From positions 1 to 32,974 of the forward strand of contig CAMAQR010000039.1 of NCBI GenBank assembly GCA_945860375.1: DNA of 32,974 nt, read 5' to 3'. Shown here piece after piece: positions 17,781 to 25,000 of this stretch (the first letter of the stretch is position 1; every line of letters starts with the position of its first letter). The notes beneath the pieces are model-generated. The model was not told where the DNA came from and searched no databases. It saw nothing but the letters and a program-made list of their open reading frames with translations. Made by a program: the position numbers and the translations under genes. Source of the stretch: Pseudorhodobacter antarcticus. GTDB lineage: Bacteria; Pseudomonadota; Alphaproteobacteria; Rhodobacterales; Rhodobacteraceae.

Positions 17781-18490
17781 CCGATATCGTCCTGCGCGAT
17801 CTGTCTGGCATGGGCGACTTCTTCCTGGCCGAGGCGCTCCAGCACGATGTCTGGGGGCAGGATGATGCGGCTGACCCGGCGGATCTGATGATGGTGATAC
17901 AGGCCGAGGGTGGCCTTGCCGCAGGCGCGTTCAAGGGAAAGGCGCTGCTGGGTTATGTCTTCGGCTTTGCCACGCGCACGCCCCATATCCAACATTCGCA
18001 CCGGATGGCCGTGAGGGCCGAGGCGCGGGGGCTGGGGTTGGCGCTGGCGCTGAAGTGGTATCAGCGCGACTGGTGCCTTGCGCATGGGATCACGCATGTC
18101 CGCTGGACTTGCGATCCGCTGCGCAGCGCAAACGCCGCCCTGAACATCCACCGTCTGGGCGGGCAGGCGAACACCTATTACCCCGACTATTACGGCCCGA
18201 TGGCAGGGATCAACAAGGGAGTCCCGTCAGACCGTCTGTTGGTCGATTGGCACCTTGACGCGCCACGCGTTGTCGCTTGTGCTGCTGGCAGACAGGCGGT
18301 TCTGGCCGGGGATGCTGCCCTGCGCCTGCCCATCCCTGCCGATTTCGGGGCGATGATCGAGAATGATCTGCCAACCGCAATTGCAGAACGGTTGCGATTG
18401 CGTGCCGCGATGCAGGCGGCTTTCGCTGACGGACTTATTGTAGAGGATTTCGATCCTGTGCGTCGTGAATACATTCTGATGCGGGACTGA
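17777..18490 (+). CDS. GNAT acyltransferase (COG3375-like), probable amino-acid N-succinyltransferase
   Basis: A 237-residue GNAT-fold protein. The acyl-CoA binding region is MAVRAEARGLGLALALKWYQ, where the RGLGLA turn stands for the usual R/Q-x-x-G-x-G/A. It is followed by THVRWTCDPLRSANAALNIH, RLGGQANTYYPDYYG and GVPSDRLLVDW, all strongly typical of the COG3375-type transferases that sit beside N-succinylamino-acid racemases. In characterised Geobacillus systems the equivalent transferase succinylates D-amino acids before racemisation. ATG 17777 overlaps the TGA of the racemase gene (ATGA), so the two proteins are probably made together. No dedicated desuccinylase is in this operon. Confidence 0.85.
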   Translation: MTDIVLRDLSGMGDFFLAEALQHDVWGQDDAADPADLMMVIQAEGGLAAGAFKGKALLGYVFGFATRTPHIQHSHRMAVRAEARGLGLALALKWYQRDWCLAHGITHVRWTCDPLRSANAALNIHRLGGQANTYYPDYYGPMAGINKGVPSDRLLVDWHLDAPRVVACAAGRQAVLAGDAALRLPIPADFGAMIENDLPTAIAERLRLRAAMQAAFADGLIVEDFDPVRREYILMRD

Positions 18491-18659
18491 CCCCCTGCTG
18501 GCAATCCGCTTTGGCAAGCATCGCGAGAGCGACGCATCCTGCCAGCAATCCTGTTGGTTGGTAGCCCTGCCATTCTGAACGGGGTGCCTTCGTAGAACTC
18601 ATGCGGCCATTTTTGGTTTCATGGCGCGTGTGATTCCGCCGATGTCCCGTTGCCCGGCA

Positions 18660-18679
18660 ATGGTTTGCGTGCAAACCAT
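18660..18679. repeat. 20-bp palindrome ATGGTTTGC-GT-GCAAACCAT
   Basis: Two perfect 9-bp arms are separated only by GT. It lies 170 bases after the GNAT gene and 25 bases before the IS5-type end. It could be an operator, a strong hairpin, or part of decayed sequence. There is no T-run, and with a 2-base loop a hairpin is less likely than a protein-binding site. Confidence 0.5.
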
Positions 18680-18704
18680 GAGAGGGATGCTGGGGCGGTC
18701 GGTC

Positions 18705-19140
18705 GGCGTTGTTGCACAAGAAATGCCTAAGTAAGACACCCTCTTTCCCCATTGGCATCAGGCCACGCGAAGGATTTCGGCGGTGCCGCGTGCGTTGAAG
18801 CGGTTAATGAGGGCAACGCGGATTTGGATTTCGGCGGTTTGGCTTTCGCGGTGTCTTGCGGCGATGAGTTCACCGAAGGCCTTGAGGTCGAGCAGGTTCA
18901 GCACCACAGGTTCGAGCGAACCTGCGAGCGCATCTTTGCCTCGATCCAACTTCGGGCGTGGTATCCGGTCCAGCGCTTCCAGAATGCTCGGCCGTTGTGG
19001 CGAGTGGCTTGTAGGGTCTCGTTTCTGGCGATAGCGACAGGGCAATCTTCCTTCCAGGGCCGTCCGTTCTTGCGGATCGGGATGATCGGCGTGGCCTGCC
19101 GGTCGATGATGCCGGTGTGGCATCGGCGCGGCTTTCTGCG
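18705..19140. mobile_element. IS5-family insertion sequence fragment
   Basis: The left boundary is a typical IS5/IS903-like terminal repeat beginning GGCGTTGTTGCACAA (18705-18719). The leftward transposase fragment reads up to it. The other end of the element is missing: the sequence passes at about 19125-19140 into the region just after the stop of the MgtC/DUF4010 gene. No second terminal repeat is seen. The element is incomplete and cannot move on its own. Confidence 0.75.
18758..19140 (-). pseudogene. IS5-family transposase C-terminal fragment, frameshifted
   Basis: Starting at about 19130 on the minus strand the frame reads RRCHTGIIDRQATPIIPIRK, then NGRPWKEDCPVAIARNETL, AFWKRWTGYHARSWIEAKM. 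This is the C-terminal catalytic part of IS5-group transposases, with the conserved Y-x2-R-x3-E spacing seen in YHARSWIE. A frame change near 18925 is needed before the last part, LKAFGELIAARHRESQTAEI and FNARGTAEILRVA, which ends at the TGA at 18758-18760. The N-terminal half is missing. Confidence 0.8.
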
Positions 19141-19152
19141 CGGCCTCTCGGG

Positions 19153-20415
19153 TCAGGTCCAGAGCGACCCCGTAAACGTGCCGACCCAAGCCGCCACGGC
19201 CACAAGGATCAGCCCCGGCACGACCCTGACAGCGAATGCCCAACCACCGCCGGTTACGGCCATGATGATCTTGGACAGCGTGTTGGACGTCAGCGCCGCA
19301 AGAATCGGAACAACCGCATCCTGTGGCGTGACCTTGCCCGATGCCACAAGTGTTGCCACCGAAATGGCCGCCGCATGGGTATCGACCAGTCCCGCAACCA
19401 CTGCCGCGAGCAGCACGCCCGCGCCGCCGAACCGCTCTTGCAGACCAGCCGAGATGACAAGGATGACCGCAAGGATCAATCCAAAGGCAAGCGCCGTCTT
19501 TAGGCTGAAGACGCCGCCTGTCTGCACTGCGTCACTTCCCGAATTGCGGGCCGCCAGAAGCGTAAACGCGGCCCCGTAGGCCAAAGCGGTGCCCCCAGCC
19601 AGAAGCAGGGGCCAAGACAAGCTGAACAAGGTGGACATGCTGGTGGCCGCGACGACCAGCGCCATTTGGGCAACGGTTGCAACGGTCGACAATACGGCAC
19701 CCGCGACGCAGGCCGCCAAAAGGTCGTTGGACTTTTTCGCCCGCGATCCCATCGCGCCGATCGTCGCCGTGCTGGAGATGAAGCCCGATATGGCCCCCGC
19801 GAGCGGCAATCCGAAACGGGCGCCGAACAGGCGCACCGCGACATAGCCCGCCGCACTGATGGCCATGACCAGCACGATCACAATCCAGATCGAGTGTGGA
19901 TTGAGCGCCAGGTAGGGGCCCATCTGGCGATTCGGTACCAAAGGCAAAACGACAAGCGTCGCCGCAGCAAAGATCAGCGCATCGTCCAGTTCGTCTTTCG
20001 AGATGACACTGGTGACAAGGTTGTGCAGCCACGCTTTCGTATAGAGAAGCACCGTCACTGCCACGGCGATTGCTGCGGCCGTCTGGGGTGCTTGCATGCA
20101 CATGCCGCCCAGCAGGGCCGTCAGGACGAGAACGATTTCCGTGGTCAGACCCGGATCCTGATCCTGGGCGCGCCAATAGGATACGGCGACCATGACCGCA
20201 ACGCTGCCGGTCACGACGGCAAGCAGCCCGACTCCCCCGAGGGCGAACGCGACAGCCCCTGAAATCGAGGTGATGGTGAACGTCCGGATCCCGGCCGGGG
20301 ACCGCGCCGGACCAATCCCCTTGCGTCGCTCTCTTTCCGCACCGATCAGAGCGCCGACCGCGACGGCACTGACGAGATTCAGTATGGGAGGGTCCAGAAT
20401 CAGCGCATTTTCCAT
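19153..20415 (-). CDS. MgtC/SapB-family membrane protein with DUF4010
   Basis: A 420-residue integral membrane protein. The N-terminal MgtC/SapB domain (about residues 10-140) has VGALIGAERERRKG and GIRTFTITSISGA. The C-terminal DUF4010 domain (about 185-395) shows LPLAGAISGFISSTATIGAM and GLVDTHAAAISVATLVASG. Roughly twelve membrane segments are visible. MgtC-like proteins are linked to growth at low magnesium and membrane potential; the function of the DUF4010 form is not established. The gene is divergent from the broken amino-acid permease and shares with it a control region that contains an FNR-type box. Confidence 0.9.
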   Translation of the reverse strand: MENALILDPPILNLVSAVAVGALIGAERERRKGIGPARSPAGIRTFTITSISGAVAFALGGVGLLAVVTGSVAVMVAVSYWRAQDQDPGLTTEIVLVLTALLGGMCMQAPQTAAAIAVAVTVLLYTKAWLHNLVTSVISKDELDDALIFAAATLVVLPLVPNRQMGPYLALNPHSIWIVIVLVMAISAAGYVAVRLFGARFGLPLAGAISGFISSTATIGAMGSRAKKSNDLLAACVAGAVLSTVATVAQMALVVAATSMSTLFSLSWPLLLAGGTALAYGAAFTLLAARNSGSDAVQTGGVFSLKTALAFGLILAVILVISAGLQERFGGAGVLLAAVVAGLVDTHAAAISVATLVASGKVTPQDAVVPILAALTSNTLSKIIMAVTGGGWAFAVRVVPGLILVAVAAWVGTFTGSLWT

Positions 20416-20474
20416 GAAACTTGATGTGCTCTTTGTCTAGGATTAATGCATATGCCGCCCGTCACGTGAGCGTA

Positions 20475-20488
20475 TTGACGTGGATCAA
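20475..20488. promoter_or_regulatory. FNR/FnrL-type box TTGAC-N4-ATCAA
   Basis: TTGACGTGGATCAA differs at one position from the Fnr/Anr consensus TTGAT-N4-ATCAA and fits the TTGAY-N4-ATCAA form used by FnrL in Rhodobacter. It lies in the 120-base divergent space, 47 bases before the GTG at 20536 and about 60 bases before the ATG at 20415. The MgtC/DUF4010 gene, and formerly the permease, may thus respond to oxygen. Regulation itself is inference. Confidence 0.6.
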
Positions 20489-20535
20489 TTAATCGTCGCC
20501 GTCGGTATCAGCAAAACTGGCTCGATGGGCGCAGC

Positions 20536-21110
20536 GTGCATTTGAAAGACCGTAACCTGCATCAAGTCAATGGTTTCGGTGCGGGACTAGCATCGACCGA
20601 AGTTTTACAGGAAGACAAGTTGCCAGCGTCCGCCCCACCCCAAAAGCCGAAGCGGTCGTTGACGCTTTTGCTCGCCGCGCTCTGTGGGCTCGGAGTGACG
20701 ATCGGCGCGGGCATCTATGTGCTGGCCGGGATCGCTGCGGGCCGAAGCGGCATGCATGCACCGCTGGCGTTCGTTTTTTCGCTATGGTCACGTCCCCAAG
20801 CGCGGCGTCTTTCGCAGAACTCAAGACGCGAACGACCGTCAGCGCCAGCAGGTCCGTCTATGTGGGAAAGGGGTTCAACCGGCAGTGGTTAGGCCTGACC
20901 ATGGGGTCGCAAGTTGTGCTTTGCGACTGGCTGGACTCGAGTCTCACTGCCATTGCCACTGCCACTGCAGACCCCCGCGGCCGCGTGTGCGACGCCCTCC
21001 TTGCCGAAGCCGTCGCGGCGGTGAACGCCCGTGACTATCAAATTGAGACCTCGCCGGACGCAGAACCGTTTCCGACGTTTTTTGGCGGTACTTCGGAGGC
21101 GGCGGGATGA
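20536..21110 (+). pseudogene. Amino-acid permease (APC superfamily), frameshifted and internally deleted
   Basis: The GTG at 20536 opens a frame whose residues 37-80 read KRSLTLLLAALCGLGVTIGA, GIYVLAGIAAG and GMHAPLAFV, the first two membrane segments of an APC-type amino-acid permease. At a run of six T (20774-20779) the frame shifts. The protein pattern continues in the next frame as SPSAASFAELKTRTTVSA and VYVGKGFNRQWLGLTMG. The remainder of the permease core is missing. A 65-residue tail (VVLCDWLDSS ... FFGGTSEAAG) runs to a TGA at 21108-21110 that overlaps the next start, and may be its original C-terminus. Two lesions, a frameshift and a deletion, make it non-functional. Confidence 0.75.
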
Positions 21111-21736
21111 GCGAAGCCAAGCCGACGAGCACATCATGGTTTCAGCGGTCAGGGCCGGGCCTCATCACCGGCGTGGCGGACGACGATCCGGGCGGCATCG
21201 CCACGCTTTCGCAAGTTGGGGCGCAGTTCGGCTTCAACCTGATGTGGACGGTGGCGTTGACCTACACCCTGCGGCGCCTGCCCGAGAAAGACCGGCCCCG
21301 TGGCTATGGCACGTCCTGGCCGTCCGTGGTGCAGGAGGCCAAACATGCCTATGGCTACACCCCCGAAGCCCCGATGCGGGTGATCCCCAGTGCGGCCGCT
21401 ATCAGCCGGATGGAGGAATGCTTCGACTGGCTGATGCTGATCCATCCCGAGGACGCCCGCATCGTCTGGCTGCGGGCCGACGGAATGCGCTGGCGGCAGG
21501 TCTGCATCCGCGCCGGTGTCGTGCGATCAAACGCCTGGCGGCGCTGGGCGGCCGCCCTTTTGACGATTGCGAAGAAGCTGAATTCTCAAACGAAAACAAA
21601 GCACAAGCTGAGGGTGCCAGAGCCTCTCCTTCCGACACCCCGCGCAATCCCGCGCGAAAGCGTGGTCAACACGCAGGATAACCCGCAGAACACGTTGAAC
21701 TTCAGGCGAGACATTTCTTCCAGTTCTGAGGCATAA
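21107..21736 (+). CDS. Chimeric gene: NRAMP N-terminus fused to DUF6362 phage-type protein
   Basis: A 209-residue open frame of two unrelated parts. Residues 1-53 (WFQRSGPGLITGVADDDPGG ... QFGFNLMWTVALTY) are the N-terminus and first membrane segment of an NRAMP-type Mn/Fe transporter, whose ATG overlaps the stop of the permease remnant. From about residue 54 (TLRRLPEKDRPRGYG) to about 170 it matches DUF6362 proteins of alphaproteobacterial prophages. That part includes MRVIPSAAAISRMEE, DARIVWLRADGMRWRQ and SNAWRRWAAALLTIAKKL, a helix-turn-helix-like module possibly acting as a small terminase. The junction is near 21265. The fusion may be expressed, but whether it works is doubtful. Confidence 0.7.
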   Translation: MSEAKPTSTSWFQRSGPGLITGVADDDPGGIATLSQVGAQFGFNLMWTVALTYTLRRLPEKDRPRGYGTSWPSVVQEAKHAYGYTPEAPMRVIPSAAAISRMEECFDWLMLIHPEDARIVWLRADGMRWRQVCIRAGVVRSNAWRRWAAALLTIAKKLNSQTKTKHKLRVPEPLLPTPRAIPRESVVNTQDNPQNTLNFRRDISSSSEA

Positions 21737-22082
21737 AAGCGATAGGCTGGTGGAACATATGGACGACAGATCGACCGCTTCCCCAAGCCCTTATCGGGCG
21801 CTGCCCTCCGCTCCCCCGGCCTTGGTTCCACCCTGGCCGGACCTGTATGCGGGGGGCAGAGGCGCGGTAAGTCTCTAGCGTCAAACATTTTTTCTGGGTT
21901 CGCACCTTTGGGTGCGCGGTTCGCAGGTGCGCACCCCGACCTGCGCACCGGCAATCGACCCCCAACCGAAAGGCCCCTGTCCCGTGTTCCAGATCGAGAT
22001 ACTGCCCGTTGACCAGTTGATGGCCCACATCCGCAACGCCCGCATTGCGCAAACCCAAAGCAATCCACCAGCCAACCCACCG
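21737..22082. other. 346-base stretch between the chimeric gene and the helicase gene
   Basis: It contains a possible 39-codon frame at 21760-21879 (MDDRSTASPSPYRALPSAPP ... LYAGGRGAVSL), Pro-rich and of unknown meaning. After it come a GC-rich segment with GGTGCGC/GCGCACC-like repeats near 21905-21945 and the ParB-like remnant listed next. The sequence reads like continuation of the phage module that begins with DUF6362. Confidence 0.4.
21984..22076 (+). pseudogene. ParB-like N-terminal fragment (phage methylase-type gene)
   Basis: From GTG 21984 the frame reads VFQIEILPVDQLMAHIRNAR, close to the first strand and helix (I-x-P-x-x-L-x-x-x-x-RNAR) that opens ParB/sulfiredoxin-like domains, as found at the N-terminus of many prophage ParB-methyltransferase proteins. 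The similarity stops after about 20-25 residues, and the sequence runs into the end of the helicase gene on the opposite strand. In related phage modules such a gene often lies close to DUF6362, which supports the reading. Short and therefore uncertain. Confidence 0.4.
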
Positions 22083-25000
22083 TCAAGCGTCGCTTTCGAA
22101 CACCAGCTCGGGCAGGACCGCCTCCCATTCATCACGCCGGAGGAGGTGGTGATAGTCCTCGTCCCCGTCGTCTTTGCGCCAGCGCAAGACGGCAGCGACC
22201 TCGCCGCGCAGGAACGTGGTCCCTTCAGGCGGGATGAAGGCGCGGGAAAGGCGGGCGAGCGTGCGCCCCTGCGCGTCATGCACCTGCCAGCGCTTGCCGT
22301 CGTGGAACAGGGTGACGGGATCGCCTGCGCGGGCGGCAGCAATGGCAACCAGCGAAGGATGCCCTTGCGGCAGTCGACCCGCATAGGACAAGTCCACCAG
22401 TTTCGCCTCGGGCGGAACATACCACAGGCGGGCGCGTGGCAGGGCCGCAACGTCGGGCGTGACACCGCGGAGCAGGATCGACGGCTCATCAGGTCGGACA
22501 AACTGGTGCGGACCGTCGGTCAGCAAGGTCAGGCTATGCTTGGCCCGCGTCATTGCAACGTAGAACAGGCGGCGGGGGGCGTCGACATCCTCATTTCGGG
22601 AAGGGCGATCCCAGCCGCCGTTCAGGATGGCCACATGGTCGAACTCCAGCCCCTTGGCGCGGTGCGCAGTCAGCAACAGCAGCCCGCGCTGCTCGCCCCG
22701 CGCCTCGCGCGCCCATTCACCGAACCACTCCACAAGGTCCGGCACCGGTGCCGCCTTTTCCACCAGTTCCCGGGCCAGTGTGCCGATGCCTTCGCCGATT
22801 AGGTCGGTCCAGCGCGACTGCGGCGTGGCGTTCAGGATCGCCACCAAGTCGGGGATGGTCAACAGCCGCGTCCGGTCTGCCAGCAGGGCGCGAATGAACC
22901 CCTGCATCTCTCGCAGGCGCCACAGGCTGGGCAGGCCTTCATTGGCCATATCGATGGGGATGCCCAGCGCCTCGGCATAGGCGCGCACCGGCTCCAGGCG
23001 CCGCCAGTCGCGGGCGATTACCGCACAGCGCCGCCAGGACCAGTCCGGGTCCAGCCGGGACAGGCGGATCAGGTCATCCATCGCCGCCACCCCCTGCGCC
23101 GTGTCGCCCGGCCCGCTGTCGAGCAGGCACACCCGCCCCTGCGCCACAGGATCGAGGGCTGCCATCACGCCCCCCGGCGGCGATTTGGCCCTTGCCCGGT
23201 TCACGGAAATGTCGTGCCCGGCCTTCATCCGTCCAACTGCTGGAGCGATCACGGCATTTGCGGCGGTAATGATCTGCGCGGTGGAGCGGTAGTTTTCGGT
23301 CAGCCACACCGGCTTGGCGCTGTAATCGACCTCAAACCTGCGGATGAAGTCGATCGAGGCCCCAGCAAAGGCATAAATGTTCTGGTCGTCATCGCCCACG
23401 GCAAACAGGCTGATCCGTAGGTCCGGGTCGTCCAATGATCGGCCCGCCACCGCCCCGATCAAGGCGTATTCCTCGGGGCCGATGTCCTGGTACTCGTCCA
23501 CCAGCAGCCAGCGAAAGCCCTGGATCAGCGTTTCACGCAAAGCTTCGGCCTCGGGCTTTGTCAGACCATCGCCGCGCAGCAGGGCCACCGCCTGCATGAC
23601 GATCCCGTCAAAGTCACGCGGGCCGTCGCTATCGCCCGCAAAACTCGCCCCCACCAGCCGCATTGCAAGCGCATGGCAGGTCGAAACCGTCACCCCTGCC
23701 GCATCATCCCCGATCAGGCGGCGCAGGCGTTCACGGATTTCGGCGGCGGCATGGCGATTGTAGGTGAGCACGAGGATGCCGCGCGGGTCTTCGCGCCGCA
23801 CCCGGATCAGGTAGGCGATCCGGTGCACCAACACCCGCGTCTTTCCCGACCCCGGCCCCGCCAGCACAAGCACGTTGGTCTGCTCACGGTCATCGCGCAC
23901 GATCTCGGTTTGCACCGGATTGTCCAGCGCATCGACGATTGTCTTCCACGAGGTGCCCGTCGTCTGCCGCCGGATTTCAGCGCCCCGCCCCGGCAGCCAA
24001 AGCCGCAGAAAGGCGTCGCGGTCCAGCACGAAGTAATCCTCCGACAGGCGCTGCGCCTGATCCAGAGCTTCCAGGCCCTTTTCGGCGTAAGCGGCCATCA
24101 CATGGGTCTGGATCGTCGTTTCCCCGTAATGCTCGTCCAGCGGCGCGAAGTGCTGTTCGGTGAACCGCCCGCCCTTGGGGTTCAGATGCACGGAGATGGC
24201 CGGGCGGAAGACGGTCAGGCCACGGCCAAGTGTCACAACCTGTTGCTCATGCAACCACAGAAGCGCGCGGTCCATCAGGCGGGTCATGTCCTTGATCTCG
24301 GCGCGCAGCAAGGCATCGCCATTCAGTGCCGCAGCCATGTTGCCCAGCGTGGTTTCCACCTGGATATCCTTGCCGCGCGTACCTTTCGCGACCTTGCCCG
24401 CAAGATGCGCCAGCAGCACCTGTGCCCCTTGTCTGCGCAGGTCGGCGGTGCGCTCCACCACCGGCCACGACCGCTCTACCCGGACAAACAGAGTGTTCCG
24501 GCTGGCCTTGCGCAGGGTCAGATTGCCCCGACCACCATCCTGATCGCGCCCATCCTGCGCCATACCGCGCAAGACCAGTTCCACAAGATCGGGGCGAATG
24601 TGGCGGTGGCCTTTGTCGCGCAAAGCCTGACAGGTCTCGGTCAGGTGCAAAGGCTGCGCCTCGGCCCCTTGCGCTTCGGGCACCGCCTCGCGCATCAGGG
24701 CGATCAAGTCGCCCTCCATCTGCGCCGCGAGATCGAGGCGGCGGACAGAGGCATCTTCGACCCCCAGATGCACGAAGACCGTGACGGCCGTGTCATTGCT
24801 GGCGATGCCCAGCGTTTCCAGATCGGCCAGCGCCTTGTGCAGCGTGCGTCCCGACAAGCCGCAAGCGCCGGTCAGATCGTCGGTCGAAACACCCTCATCC
24901 TGAGACGCGTTCATCACATGGCGCACAAGGTCCAGAAGTTGAGTTCGGCGCGAGCCGGTGATTTGCGCGCGTTCGAAGATCGCCGCAGCCTCATCGACGC

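Noticed and set aside
21905..21945. GGTGCGC/GCGCACC repeats as a phage attachment site
   Set aside because: The repeats are short and no matching copy was found on the other side of the accessory region; no integrase gene is in the window.
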